Source: Candidatus Rokuibacteriota bacterium
Lineage (GTDB): Bacteria; Methylomirabilota; Methylomirabilia; Rokubacteriales; CSP1-6
Assembly: GCA_003220615.1 (NCBI GenBank)
Contig: QHTB01000133.1
Coordinates: 1-64,000, forward strand
Reading direction: 5' to 3'
DNA length: 64,000 nt
The notes under the pieces: generated by a model
Database searches by the model: none
What the model saw: the letters and a program-made list of their open reading frames with translations, nothing else
Told to the model about the DNA's origin: nothing
Shown: piece after piece, positions 1 to 9,323 of the stretch
Position numbering within the stretch: the first letter of the stretch is position 1
Layout: every line of letters begins with the position of its first letter
Program-made: the position numbers and the translations under genes

Positions 1-1030
1 TGAACATCCCGGCCATGCCCTTGTACACGTTCTGCGCGGTGAAGCTGAACATGTGATCGTGAAACCAGTGGGTGCTCATGGTCTCGTGCCAGTCGCCCGG
101 GACCTTGGTGACGCCGCCGGCGTCGTTGGGGCCGCCGGCCTTGGGATCGGTGGCGGTGGTGTTGATCGTCCTCCAGCCTGCCAGAACGATGGGGTAGTGG
201 TAGTCGTAGAACTGGCCGGGGTAGAAGAACGCGCCGGTGAAGCCGTCGTTCTCGGCCCCGTGGTGCCCGTTGTGCTCGTGAGTCGAGATCGTGTGGCGCC
301 CGAAGCCCCCGTTCTGGGTGACGTCGAACGGCAGGAGGTTGCTGTGGCGGAAGAGGACGGGCTCACCGTAGCGGACCTGCATCAGCTTGGGCGGCGCTGT
401 CCCGTTGAACGTCCACATCGCCAGGGGCCCCTGATCCGGGAAGCCCGGATGGAAGGTGGGACGGAAGGGAGTTCCGGGAGTTCCGGCGGTTATGCCGGAG
501 TTGAACGCCGACGTGACGCCAGGGCTGTAGGCCGTGTTGGCCTTGGCGCCTTCCGTGGTCATCTGGATGGACACCACGGGCGGAAACCGGGTGAACTCCT
601 GGTGAGCCCAGATGGGCCCAGGCGGACGGCCCTCATTGGGACCCGTGTCGCCAGGCCGCACCCCCTCCAGCCGAGGGTCGAGAAGATGCCGCTGGGTTTC
701 GTCAACCTGGGCCAATGGCGCCGGATTCAGCGCCGACACCGGATTACGGGGCAGCACATCGAAGCGGGGCATGGGCTGAGTGAACGCCTGGACGTTGAAC
801 AGCGGGCTCCGCGGAAAGCCGGTCGGGACTGACCCGTATGCGCTCGGTGCGAACGGGCTCAGGCCATTCTTGAAGGCCAGCGCGCCGCCGGCCGTGAAGA
901 CCCCCATCTTGATCAGGTCCCGGCGTGAGACCTGTCCCTGCGACCACGCTTTCAGAATCTCCGCACGGTTTCTGCGGGCGTTTTCCGCTTCCCTGACTCG
1001 CGCTCTCGACGCTTTCGTCGGAAGGTACAT
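1..1030 (-). CDS. Multicopper oxidase, Tat-exported, 3' end outside window
   Basis: Partial gene read from the raw sequence; it runs off the left edge after about 343 codons. The ATG at 1030 follows an AAGGAGA ribosome site. A twin-arginine signal (SRRDLIKMG, near residue 36) implies folded export to the periplasm. Two copper-cluster motifs are visible: THEHNGHHG and HWFHDHM. The second, followed by NVYKGMAGMF, matches the layout of CotA/bilirubin-oxidase-like laccases, where HxH and WYHDHA bind the type 2/3 copper centre. The C-terminal HCH-type copper motifs lie outside the window. Such enzymes oxidise phenols, metals or bilirubin-like compounds with O2; the substrate cannot be told here. 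A two-component pair on the same strand, 380 bp upstream, may regulate it (inference). Confidence 0.9.
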   Translation of the reverse strand, partial: MYLPTKASRARVREAENARRNRAEILKAWSQGQVSRRDLIKMGVFTAGGALAFKNGLSPFAPSAYGSVPTGFPRSPLFNVQAFTQPMPRFDVLPRNPVSALNPAPLAQVDETQRHLLDPRLEGVRPGDTGPNEGRPPGPIWAHQEFTRFPPVVSIQMTTEGAKANTAYSPGVTSAFNSGITAGTPGTPFRPTFHPGFPDQGPLAMWTFNGTAPPKLMQVRYGEPVLFRHSNLLPFDVTQNGGFGRHTISTHEHNGHHGAENDGFTGAFFYPGQFYDYHYPIVLAGWRTINTTATDPKAGGPNDAGGVTKVPGDWHETMSTHWFHDHMFSFTAQNVYKGMAGMF

Positions 1031-1410
1031 TCGCGTCTCTCCTTGCCGTCGCAACTCGGCACTGCCTACCGGTGGACGAGTCCCTTGCCCTGGGACGAGC
1101 CGAGCCTCACCGCTGACGCTGAACGCCCCCGGCCGCCGCGTCATGCAATCGCAGCGCTCTGGGGGTGCGGTTCGTCACCGCCGCGTCAGTGGATTGGGCA
1201 GGCGTCTTGCGATCGCGAACCTGTTCCCGCGCCTGACGTGTTTCCGCGCCGGGTCAACATGGGTGGCTCCTTCCCAGGCGGAGGACAGTGCGCACGGCGC
1301 ACCGCCCTGTATTTCTGACTCGGTACGCCTGCAGCCGGCAGCCAGGAAATCCGGTGAATACCTGATTCGAAGGAGGGAAATTACCGGAGGCGCGCGCCGG
1401 CCCGCGGAGA
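1031..1410. other. Intergenic region without a supported gene
   Basis: About 380 bases between the response regulator stop and the multicopper oxidase start. Short open frames exist on both strands but none has a ribosome site together with recognisable protein content. The promoter of the oxidase should lie here; I see no convincing -35/-10 pair. Confidence 0.5.
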
Positions 1411-2043
1411 TTAGAGCTGGACGACGCCCTTCCGGATGGCGTAGCGGACCAGGCCCGCGGTGTCGTGAATGCTGAGCTTCCCCATGAGATTAGTTCGGTG
1501 CGACTCGGCGGTCTTGAATCCGACACCGAGGAGCCGGGCGATCTCCTTCGTCGTCCTGCCTTCGGCGACGAGTTGCAGGACCTGGCGCTCGCGCGGAGTG
1601 AGCGGGTCAGTTGGCTCTGTCGCCCCGCTCAGATACGCTTCGACGACAGCGTTGCCCGTGCCCTGACCGAGGTAGACCGCCCCCGCCTGGACGTCGCGTA
1701 TGGCGCGGACGAGGTCCACGGCCGCTTGCGTCTTCAGCACGAAGCCTCGGATCCCGGAGCGCAGACCTTCGAGCACGTATTGTTCGTCCGTGTGCATCGT
1801 CAGCAGAATCAGCTTCGCCGTGGGCAGGGTCTCGTGGATCGTTCGCCCCGCATCCAGGCCATTGAGGATCGGCATGCGCACGTCGAGGATAACCACTTCC
1901 GGGCGGAGCTCCTTGGCCAGCTGAACTGCCTGCATTCCGTTGGAGGCCTCCCCCACGACGGCAAACCCTTCACGCTCGAGCAGGGCCCTCATGCCCTCGC
2001 GGACCATGACGTGATCGTCGACGAGCACGACGCGCGTTGGCAC
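1411..2043 (-). CDS. NarL/FixJ-family response regulator
   Basis: 210-residue DNA-binding response regulator. The N-terminal receiver shows the acidic pair D9-D10, phosphoacceptor D54 (VILDVRMP), T82 and K104. The C-terminal LuxR/GerE helix-turn-helix (about 148-195) has the typical LTPRERQVLQLVAEG and TVxxHRxN-like segments. The start is GTG at 2043, one base after the kinase stop, so the two are co-translated. It is the likely partner of the kinase directly upstream; the target may be the multicopper oxidase downstream (inference from position only). Confidence 0.93.
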   Translation of the reverse strand: MPTRVVLVDDHVMVREGMRALLEREGFAVVGEASNGMQAVQLAKELRPEVVILDVRMPILNGLDAGRTIHETLPTAKLILLTMHTDEQYVLEGLRSGIRGFVLKTQAAVDLVRAIRDVQAGAVYLGQGTGNAVVEAYLSGATEPTDPLTPRERQVLQLVAEGRTTKEIARLLGVGFKTAESHRTNLMGKLSIHDTAGLVRYAIRKGVVQL

Positions 2044-2044
2044 G

Positions 2045-3391
2045 TCAGTCGCTCGATGAAACCGGGATGACGACGATCAGCGTCGTCCCTTGGCCAGGCC
2101 GCGTGCTGATCTCGAACCTTCCGCCCAGGGCCTCGACGCGATTGCCGATCCCGAGCAGTCCCAGGCCCCTCGGTCCCTTCGGATGCGCCACGACCACGGC
2201 ATCGAACCCGACGCCGTCGTCCCGGATCGAGCACCGCACGTAACCGGGTTCGCGATCGACCCGGATGATCATGCTGCGTGCGTGGGCGTGTTTGATGACG
2301 TTGGTGACGGCCTCCTGAACGACACGGTAGAGCGTCGTCTCGACGACCGGCGACAGACGTCCATCGGCGCGGCTCTCGACACGTACATTGATCGCCGTGC
2401 GCCTGGTCACCCCCTGGGCCAGGAACTCGAGCGCCGGAACGAGCCCGAGATCGTCGAGGATGGTCGGACGAAGCTCGTGGGCCAGGCGTCGTAACTGGTC
2501 GGCGACCTCGTCGAGAACGCGGCTCACTTTCGCGACGCCTTCGCGGCTCGAGGCCGGCATCTCGAGGGCGACGTCGGCCAGCGCGAGTTGCGCCGTGGCG
2601 ATGAGCTGGCCGGCCTCGTCGTGGACTTCGTGCGCCAGCCGCTTGGTCTCTTCCTCGAGTGTCTGGTTCATACGGCGGAGCGCGTCTTCGGATCGCCGGC
2701 GCTCGGCCTTGCGCTCGACACCCATGACGTCCAGCCCGGGCCCGACCTCGACGAGACCCAGGCGCGCCATCGCGAAGAGTGCCGCGTAAAGGACGAAGCC
2801 ACCGCCACCACCGAGGAGCCAGACGGCCGTGAGTACACGATCGATGACTGCGAAGAATCTGGGCGGGTATCGATAGATTTCGAGAACGGCCACCACCGGC
2901 CCGTCCCTTGCATAGCGCACGGGGAGATAGATCTCCTCGATGCGCGCGAACGAGCGCAAGCCTTCGTGCTCTTCCTTCCCGGGTCGAATGATCTTGGCTT
3001 CGATTTCCCCGCCAAGAGCGGCGCGAAGCTCATTGTCGTGAGCGAAGCGCCGCCCGATCAGCGCGGTGTCGTCCGACCAGAGAACCCGCGCCTGGGCGTC
3101 GTACAGAACGACGCGGACGACGTCGTCCGCCGCCGCGATGTCGTTCATCGTTCGCGCATAGAGCGCAGGGTCCGCCACCGCGGCCGGGACGAAGAGCGAG
3201 GCGGGCAGGCTGCGCGTCAGCAAAAGACGCGCCAGGTCACCAGCCAGCGCCGCGTCGTGGGCGACCAGGTGCCGGACGAGCAGCCAGCCCCCGAGGCCGC
3301 AGGCGACGATAGTCACGGCGACCACCGAGATGAACGTGACCAGGGAAAACTTTTGCAAGGGGGTCAAGGCGGGGCTCGTGCGCCAGCGCAT
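2045..3391 (-). CDS. Membrane sensor histidine kinase (HisKA_3 type)
   Basis: 448 residues. Transmembrane segments at about 15-40 and 183-210 flank a periplasmic sensor of roughly 140 residues. A short coiled stretch leads to the HisKA_3 dimerisation helix with AHEVHDEAGQ (phospho-His at 257), then a HATPase domain with N-box EAVTNVIKHA, DDGVGFD and a glycine-rich GLGLLGIGNR. This is the NarX/DegS kinase class, which pairs with NarL-type regulators, as seen immediately downstream. The periplasmic ligand is unknown. The ATG at 3391 has only a weak ribosome site. Confidence 0.92.
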   Translation of the reverse strand: MRWRTSPALTPLQKFSLVTFISVVAVTIVACGLGGWLLVRHLVAHDAALAGDLARLLLTRSLPASLFVPAAVADPALYARTMNDIAAADDVVRVVLYDAQARVLWSDDTALIGRRFAHDNELRAALGGEIEAKIIRPGKEEHEGLRSFARIEEIYLPVRYARDGPVVAVLEIYRYPPRFFAVIDRVLTAVWLLGGGGGFVLYAALFAMARLGLVEVGPGLDVMGVERKAERRRSEDALRRMNQTLEEETKRLAHEVHDEAGQLIATAQLALADVALEMPASSREGVAKVSRVLDEVADQLRRLAHELRPTILDDLGLVPALEFLAQGVTRRTAINVRVESRADGRLSPVVETTLYRVVQEAVTNVIKHAHARSMIIRVDREPGYVRCSIRDDGVGFDAVVVAHPKGPRGLGLLGIGNRVEALGGRFEISTRPGQGTTLIVVIPVSSSD

Positions 3392-3512
3392 CAGGCCAAC
3401 CCGAGCGTTGCCGAATCGTCACGCACATCAGCGCTCATCGATTCTCCACAGGCGCCCGCACGGTATCTATGTACCAGCGACAAGGACAGTCGTCCACCTC
3501 ATGTTCCCTCGC

Positions 3513-4478
3513 TCAGCGACGGCCCGACCAGGCGTCGAGACAGCGCACGCCGTCGGCCCGGCCACGGGCGAGCGCCTCGCTCAGATCGCCGCTCTCGAAG
3601 TCCAGCGGCCGCAGCAACAGCGGCGCCGACGGTTCGATCACCTGCACGTCGATGCGATGCCGCAGACGCCCCAGCTCGGCGTCACGCCGGATCTGATGGA
3701 CCATCAGCGTCTCGAAGGCGTCCTCGAAGACCTCGCGCAGTCGTCGCGAGGGCCGCGGCCGGTCGGCCGGCGCGTAGCTGAGCGTGACGATCGCGCGCTG
3801 CACGGGAACGCCGGTGGCGAGCGCTTCCAGGATCGGCGCGCGAGCGACGAGGCCACCGTCGACCAGCGGGGCACCGTCCACCTCGACCGGTGGAAACAGG
3901 CCGGGCACGGCCACCGTGGCCAGGAGCGCGTCGTGGGTGATCGTCTGGTTGTCGAAGAGTCGGGCTTCGCGGCGAGCGAGGTCGGTCGTCACGACGACGA
4001 GGCGCAGCGGCGAGGCCCGGACGCGCTCGAGATCGATCGCCTCGGCGAGCAGCTCGCGCAGCGGCGCCGGATCGAGGAGCGACGTCGTGTGGCTGAGCGT
4101 GAGCGCGGTCAGCCAGCCCGGCAGCAATCCGGCAAAGAACACGGACGGGCGCAGCGAGTACACCCGCTCACGGGTGAGCGAGCGCCAGAGCGCTTCAAGG
4201 CGATCGATCCGGCCGTCGGCCACCATGACGGCGTTGAGCGCGCCGGACGACGACCCGGCCGCCGCGCGAACCGGCACGCCCCGCTCGATCAGCGCGGCGG
4301 CGACGCCCGCCTCCCACGCGCCCCTGGCGCCGCCGCCGGAGAACACGAGCGCGGCCGGGGCATCGGCCGGAACGTCGCTGGCGCTGCAAGCGGCCGACAC
4401 GGTCGTCGCCGCTCCACCGACGGCGAGCAGGAGCAGCCACAGGGCCAGGTTGATCACGGCGGTCCCACTATGTAGCAT
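3513..4478 (-). CDS. Patatin-like phospholipase, exported
   Basis: About 321 residues from the ATG at 4478. A longer frame reaches 4541 but would overlap the divergent gene and hide the signal peptide, so the shorter start is preferred. The N-terminus (INLALWLLLLAVGG) is a signal peptide or anchor. The patatin fold is shown by the oxyanion loop GGGARG, nucleophile motif GSSSG (GxSxG) and the DGG of the catalytic Asp. The family hydrolyses acyl esters of phospholipids by a Ser-Asp dyad, so it may act on periplasmic or outer-membrane lipids. It is divergent from the solute-binding gene at 4509, with only about 30 bases between starts. Confidence 0.88.
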   Translation of the reverse strand: MLHSGTAVINLALWLLLLAVGGAATTVSAACSASDVPADAPAALVFSGGGARGAWEAGVAAALIERGVPVRAAAGSSSGALNAVMVADGRIDRLEALWRSLTRERVYSLRPSVFFAGLLPGWLTALTLSHTTSLLDPAPLRELLAEAIDLERVRASPLRLVVVTTDLARREARLFDNQTITHDALLATVAVPGLFPPVEVDGAPLVDGGLVARAPILEALATGVPVQRAIVTLSYAPADRPRPSRRLREVFEDAFETLMVHQIRRDAELGRLRHRIDVQVIEPSAPLLLRPLDFESGDLSEALARGRADGVRCLDAWSGRR

Positions 4479-4508
4479 TCCCCATCGCTGCGAGCCAGGA
4501 GGTGCGGC

Positions 4509-5801
4509 ATGGATCGCACACAGAGAGTTGGACGGCGGCACTTCCTCCGAACCAGTGGGCGAGCGATCGCCGGACTGGCCGGATTACTCGCAGGGCAGCC
4601 GCCGGCAGCGTGGGCGGCCCGAGAGCTGTCGCTCCTCACCGCGGTGAGCTATGCCCCCACCTCGGACGTGAAGCTCGCCGAGCTGGGCAAGCGGTTCTCG
4701 AAGCTCGCCGGCGCGTCGGTCCGCATCGACCACATCCAGAGCGTTCAGATGTCGGCCAAGCTCTCCTCGCAGCTCATGTCGCGGTCCGGCCACGACATCA
4801 TCAGCCTCGAGATGCATTATCCCTGGCTCTTCGCGCCCGGCCTCGTCGACGTCTCCGACATCTGCACCGATCTGGCCCGCAAGCACGGCGAGTGGTACTC
4901 GTTCGCCAGGGAGCACGCCTACATCCGGGGCCAGTGGCTCGCGGTCCCCTACCTCTTCATCTCGTTTCCAGGCAGCCATCGGATCGACCTGTTCGAGCAG
5001 GTCGGCGAGAAACCCCCGGACACGTGGGATGACCTGCTGCGGGCCGGGCAGAAGCTGAAGAAGCTCGGCCACCCGGTGGGCTTCGCCATCAGCCAGACGA
5101 CCGACTCGGTCAGCACGCTGTACTCGATCCTCTGGTCGTACGGAGCCCGGGACGTCGCCGAGGACGGCAAGACCATCACGATCAACTCCAAGGCGACCGA
5201 GACCGTCGTCGACTACGTGCGGGCGCTCTACAACGACGCGATGGATCCAGCCGTGCTCTCGTGGGACAACGCCTCCAACAACCAGTGGCTCAACTCCGGC
5301 AAAGGCTCCTGGATCCACAACCCGATCAGCCATTACGTGGTCGCCAAGGAAAAGCAGATGCCGGTGGCCAAGGTGACGGGGTTCCACTCGTCCCCGGCCG
5401 GACCGGGCGGGCGTCACACGGTCGGCGTGCCACGGAGCCTCGCCGCCTGGAAGTTCAGCAAGAACGTCGATCTCGCCAAGGAATTCTTGCGCTGGTTCTT
5501 CGAGCCCGCGCAGTATCACGAGTGGATCATGTCGGGCGACAACTACAACCACCCGGTGTGGCGCGACATGGAGAACCACGCCGTGTGGAACATCGACCCG
5601 AAGTACGAGCCGCTCAAGACCATCGCCCAGTACTCTCATCTCTACGGCTGGCCGGCGCCGCCCGACGAGCGCATCCAGCTCGTGACGAACAGCTACATCA
5701 TCCCCAACATGTTCGCGAAGGTGGTCACGAACGCCGCCAAGCCCAAGGAGGCGATCCTCTGGGCCGAGACCGAGATCAAGCGGACGCTGGACAAGGGCTG
5801 A
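4509..5801 (+). CDS. Extracellular solute-binding protein, family 1, Tat signal
   Basis: 430 residues. A strong ribosome site (AGGAGGTG, 4498-4505) precedes the ATG. The twin-arginine signal GRRHFLRTSG near residue 8 indicates export as a folded protein. The body is a type 1 periplasmic-binding fold of the sugar or oligosaccharide class (segments DIISLEMHYPW, PDTWDDLLRAGQKL and a C-terminal FLRWFF helix). No ABC permease or ATPase gene lies nearby, so it is an orphan receptor in this window. It is followed after 4 bases by an LLM oxidoreductase and a CoA-transferase, so its ligand may be the substrate of that small pathway (inference). Confidence 0.9.
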   Translation: MDRTQRVGRRHFLRTSGRAIAGLAGLLAGQPPAAWAARELSLLTAVSYAPTSDVKLAELGKRFSKLAGASVRIDHIQSVQMSAKLSSQLMSRSGHDIISLEMHYPWLFAPGLVDVSDICTDLARKHGEWYSFAREHAYIRGQWLAVPYLFISFPGSHRIDLFEQVGEKPPDTWDDLLRAGQKLKKLGHPVGFAISQTTDSVSTLYSILWSYGARDVAEDGKTITINSKATETVVDYVRALYNDAMDPAVLSWDNASNNQWLNSGKGSWIHNPISHYVVAKEKQMPVAKVTGFHSSPAGPGGRHTVGVPRSLAAWKFSKNVDLAKEFLRWFFEPAQYHEWIMSGDNYNHPVWRDMENHAVWNIDPKYEPLKTIAQYSHLYGWPAPPDERIQLVTNSYIIPNMFAKVVTNAAKPKEAILWAETEIKRTLDKG

Positions 5802-5805
5802 GCGC

Positions 5806-6891
5806 GTGGCGATCCCGCGCTTCGGCCTGAACCGCTTCGACGCCCGCTCGGTGGACGCTTTCGCGGCCGACGTGCGGCGCTGCGAGACGTTGGGCTGGGA
5901 CGCCGCCTGGCAGCCCGACTCGCAGCTCCGGCGTCGAGACACCTACGTGCTGCTGGCGTCCGCCGCGCGAACGACCGAGCGCATCACGCTCGGCACGCTG
6001 CTGGCGAATCCGATGAACCGGCACCCCACCGTCACCGCGTCGTCGATCGCGACGATCGACGAGCTGGCCCCGGGCCGTGTCGTGCTCGGCTGGGGCATCG
6101 GCGACACCGCCGTCCGCCTGGCCGGGCTCCGCCCGGCGCGCATCAAGGAGCTCGAGGAGAGCACGCGGCTGATGCGGTCGCTGCTCGACGGTCAGGACGT
6201 GGAGGTCGGGGCGGCGCGGCCCGCCCGGCTGCCGCATCATCGGCCCGTCCCGATCTGGATCGCCGCGGGGGGCCCGCGCACGCTGCGGATGGCCGGCGCC
6301 GTGGCCGACGGCGTTTTCATCCGCGTGGGCACGCATCGCGCGAACATCGCACGGTCCATCGACGCCATCCGCGCGGGCGCCGCCGAGGCCGGACGCGATC
6401 CGTCGAAGGTTCGGGTCGGCGCCGTGTTCCACACCGTGTTCGTCGACGATCCGGGGCGCGCGCTGGTCATGGGCAAGTCCATGGCCGCCGGCTACTACGA
6501 GTACTCGCCGATGCTGTTCGACGGTCCGGGCCTGGCCTGGACGGGGCCGGATCCGGAGCGGCTCAAGCACGATCACAAGGTCTGGCCCGATTTCCACCAC
6601 GCGACGGACCTGGTGGCCAGTGGCCGGGTCGTCGATTTCCTGCCCAAGGCCGCCGCCGATGCGTTCTGTCTGCGCGGTGGCCCGGCGGAGATCATCGCGC
6701 AGCTCCTCGACGTGCTCCGCTCGGCTCCGGTGACGTTCGATCACGTGGTCCTCCACCCGGTTCCCAACCCGACATTCCCGGACGATCCCGAGCGCGGTTA
6801 CATGGCGCGCGTCGCGCGCGAGATCTTGCCCGCCGTGCGCTCGGCGCTCGGCGCCCCATCCACCTCTGAGAGACGGGACGTGACGCGATGA
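5806..6891 (+). CDS. LLM-class flavin/F420-dependent oxidoreductase
   Basis: 361 residues, GTG start 4 bases after the preceding stop. It has the luciferase-like TIM barrel: N-terminal FGLNRF, then [18 protein letters not shown] and [16 protein letters not shown], which resemble methylene-tetrahydromethanopterin-reductase-like members that use F420 or FMN. The late strand [17 protein letters not shown] is typical of the family. It sits between a solute-binding protein and a CoA-transferase and overlaps the latter by ATGA, so the three probably form one operon for uptake and oxidation of an organic compound. Cofactor and substrate are not determinable from the sequence. Confidence 0.88.
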   Translation: MAIPRFGLNRFDARSVDAFAADVRRCETLGWDAAWQPDSQLRRRDTYVLLASAARTTERITLGTLLANPMNRHPTVTASSIATIDELAPGRVVLGWGIGDTAVRLAGLRPARIKELEESTRLMRSLLDGQDVEVGAARPARLPHHRPVPIWIAAGGPRTLRMAGAVADGVFIRVGTHRANIARSIDAIRAGAAEAGRDPSKVRVGAVFHTVFVDDPGRALVMGKSMAAGYYEYSPMLFDGPGLAWTGPDPERLKHDHKVWPDFHHATDLVASGRVVDFLPKAAADAFCLRGGPAEIIAQLLDVLRSAPVTFDHVVLHPVPNPTFPDDPERGYMARVAREILPAVRSALGAPSTSERRDVTR

Positions 6892-8093
6892 GCAAGGCAC
6901 TCAACGGCATTCGTGTGCTGGATCTGACCCAGTTCGAGGCGGGGACGTCGTGCACGCAGATGCTCGCGTGGCTCGGCGCCGAGGTCATCAAGGTCGAGGA
7001 GCCTGGCCGAGGTGAGCCCGGACGTTACGGCCGGGCCGAGAAGCCGGGTGTCGACAGCAGCTACTTCATCCTGCTCAACTCGAACAAGAAGAGCGTGACG
7101 CTCAACCTGAAGCATCCGCAGGGCAAGGCCATGTTCTTCGAGATGGTCAAGCAGGCCGACGTGGTCGCCGAGAATCAGGCCCCGGGCGCGCTGGAGAAGA
7201 ACGGCCTCGGCTACGACGCCCTCGCGAAGCTCAATCCGCGCCTGATCTACCTCTCGGTCAAGGGCTTCGGCACGTACGGCCCCTACGCCAACTACAAGGC
7301 GTTCGACATGATCGCGCAGGCCACCGGCGGCGCCATGTGCGTGACCGGCTTCCCGGGCTCGCCCCCACTCAAGCCCGGCCCGACCATCGGCGACTCCGGC
7401 ACCGGCATGCACGCCGCGTTCGGTGTGATGGCCGCGCTGTGGCAACGGCAAGCGTTGGGCGTGGGCCAGCGCGTCGAGGTGTCGATGCAGGACGCCGTGG
7501 CGAATCTCTGTCGGATCGCGATGCGGCTGGCGTACGCCGGCGGCGAGTTCGAGCCGCGCCGGGGCAACGAGATCGCCAACACGTCGCCCTCGGGCATCTA
7601 CCGGTGCAAGCCGGGCGGGCCCGACGACTACGCGTACATCTACGCCCAGCCCGTTCGCCCGCACATGTGGGACTCGTTGCTGCGCGTCATCGGCCGTGCG
7701 GATCTCGTCGGCAATCCGGAGTGGTCGGATCCGAAGTGGCGCGCCGCCCACAAGGACGAGGTCAACGCGCTCATCGAGCGCTGGACGACGACGCGGACCA
7801 AGCACGAGGTGATGAACGAGCTGGGCGCGGCCGGCGTGCCGACCGGCGCGTGCCTCACGCCGAACGAAGTGCTGTCCGACCCGCACCTGAAGGCCCGCGA
7901 GATGGTGCAGACGATCCAGCATCCTGGCTGGGGCGAGTTCACGCTGCCCGGCAATCCCGTGCAGCTTTCCAAATCGAAGACCGAGATCCGGCCGGCGCCG
8001 CTCCTCGGCCAGCACAACGCCGAGATCTACGAGGAGTGGCTGAAGCTCGGCGCCGAGGAGCTGAAGAAGCTGAAGACCGACGGCGTGATCTGA
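6888..8093 (+). CDS. CaiB/BaiF (class III) CoA-transferase
   Basis: 401 residues, starting in a 4-base ATGA overlap with the upstream gene. The family moves CoA between carboxylic acids (formyl-CoA transferase, carnitine and succinate CoA-transferases). Visible hallmarks are [18 protein letters not shown] at the N-terminus, [11 protein letters not shown], and GDSGTGMH carrying Asp169, the same position as the catalytic aspartate of formyl-CoA:oxalate CoA-transferase. The C-terminal swap domain ends with [11 protein letters not shown]. It is intact and of normal length, and converges with the LLM gene at 8097, 3 bases away. Confidence 0.93.
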   Translation: MSKALNGIRVLDLTQFEAGTSCTQMLAWLGAEVIKVEEPGRGEPGRYGRAEKPGVDSSYFILLNSNKKSVTLNLKHPQGKAMFFEMVKQADVVAENQAPGALEKNGLGYDALAKLNPRLIYLSVKGFGTYGPYANYKAFDMIAQATGGAMCVTGFPGSPPLKPGPTIGDSGTGMHAAFGVMAALWQRQALGVGQRVEVSMQDAVANLCRIAMRLAYAGGEFEPRRGNEIANTSPSGIYRCKPGGPDDYAYIYAQPVRPHMWDSLLRVIGRADLVGNPEWSDPKWRAAHKDEVNALIERWTTTRTKHEVMNELGAAGVPTGACLTPNEVLSDPHLKAREMVQTIQHPGWGEFTLPGNPVQLSKSKTEIRPAPLLGQHNAEIYEEWLKLGAEELKKLKTDGVI

Positions 8094-8096
8094 CCG

Positions 8097-9311
8097 TCAG
8101 GGCGTCGTGCCGGGCAAATGCTCGTCGCGGGCGCCGGACGTGCGCTGCCTGAAGTCCTCGGGCACGGCGCGTCCGGCGTTCACGAACGCGCGGCGGATGG
8201 CTTCCACGTTGGGGCTGAAGATCGTCCTGCGGTTCTCGCGCGCCCACTCGTTCGACCCGCGCGGCGCTTCGCCCGAGCCCTGGAAGCGCGGCATCACGTA
8301 GCGCGCGAACAGCTCGTAGCTCTTCAACGTCTGCTCGCGGTTCGCCCATTCGTGGGCGCGGAAGAGCACGCCGCCGAAGCCGCCATCGCTCAGCCGCCAC
8401 AGGTGCTCGATGCCGCGCACCACGGTCTCCACCGAGCCGACGAGCGTCGTGCCCATCTTCACGCCCTCGGTCAACGGGTCGTCCGAGCGACCGGGCGGGC
8501 GGCCAAGTGTTTCCTCGAAATACGTGATGGTCTCGTGCCGCTCGGCGCGCTTGACCTGACGCAGCGCTTCTTCATCGTCCTCGGCCACGTGGACGTTGAC
8601 GACGAGCTTCCAGTTCTTCCGGTCCATCGTCTTGCCGTGCCGCGCGGCGGTCTCCTCGCCGATCTTCCACTGGTTGGCCAGGGCCTCGGGGCCGCCGGGT
8701 ATCCCGGCGCCCAGTGACAGCACGCCGAGGCCGTGCCGGCCTGCGGCGATCACGCCGGACGGTGTCATCACGCTCGCCACGGCGATCGGAAAGTGGGGCT
8801 CGGTGTACGGCGTCAGGTGCAGTCGCGCCTGGCGCATCTCGAACCAGTCGGTCTTGAGCGTCACCGGCTCGGCGCCCTCGAGGAGCAGCATGATCGCGTC
8901 GAGCGCCTCGTCCATCCTCGGGCGCTGGGTCACCGGCTCGATCCCCATCATGTACGCGTCGGACACGAGCGCGCCCGGGCCGCAGCCGAGCATGGCGCGG
9001 CCGCGGGTCATGTGGTCGAGCTGGACGAAGCGCTGGGCGACCAGGAAGGGATGGTGGTACGGCAGGCTCGTCACGCCCGAGCCGAGCATGATGTGCTTCG
9101 TGCGCTCGGCGGCGGCGGCGATGAAGATCTCGGGTGACGCGATAAGCTCCCAGCCCGCCGAGTGGTGCTCGCCGATCCAGACCTCGTCGTAGCCGAGGTA
9201 GTCGAGCCACTCGATCAGCTCCATGTCGCGGCCGAGAGCCAGCGTCGGGTTCTCGCCGAGGCGGTGGAACGGGGCGAGGAAGATTCCGAACTTCATCCCC
9301 TTGTGGGCCAT
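8097..9311 (-). CDS. LLM-class flavin-dependent monooxygenase-like protein
   Basis: 404 residues. Luciferase-like barrel with N-terminal KFGIFLAPFH, GYDEVWIGEHHS, and LGSGVTSLPYHHPFLVAQRF followed by RGRAMLGCGPG. This resembles FMN-dependent members such as limonene or alkanesulfonate-type monooxygenases more than the F420 group, and is distinct from the LLM gene at 5806. A C-terminal extension of about 60 polar residues follows the barrel. It is the last gene of a minus-strand set with an amidohydrolase and a D-aminoacylase-like gene upstream; the shared context suggests degradation of an amide or nitrogen heterocycle (inference). Confidence 0.88.
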   Translation of the reverse strand: MAHKGMKFGIFLAPFHRLGENPTLALGRDMELIEWLDYLGYDEVWIGEHHSAGWELIASPEIFIAAAAERTKHIMLGSGVTSLPYHHPFLVAQRFVQLDHMTRGRAMLGCGPGALVSDAYMMGIEPVTQRPRMDEALDAIMLLLEGAEPVTLKTDWFEMRQARLHLTPYTEPHFPIAVASVMTPSGVIAAGRHGLGVLSLGAGIPGGPEALANQWKIGEETAARHGKTMDRKNWKLVVNVHVAEDDEEALRQVKRAERHETITYFEETLGRPPGRSDDPLTEGVKMGTTLVGSVETVVRGIEHLWRLSDGGFGGVLFRAHEWANREQTLKSYELFARYVMPRFQGSGEAPRGSNEWARENRRTIFSPNVEAIRRAFVNAGRAVPEDFRQRTSGARDEHLPGTTP

Positions 9312-9323
9312 GAACCTCGTCTC

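Noticed and set aside
4584-5942. 452-codon minus-strand frame
   Set aside because: Antisense to the solute-binding protein gene, with biased composition and no recognisable motif.
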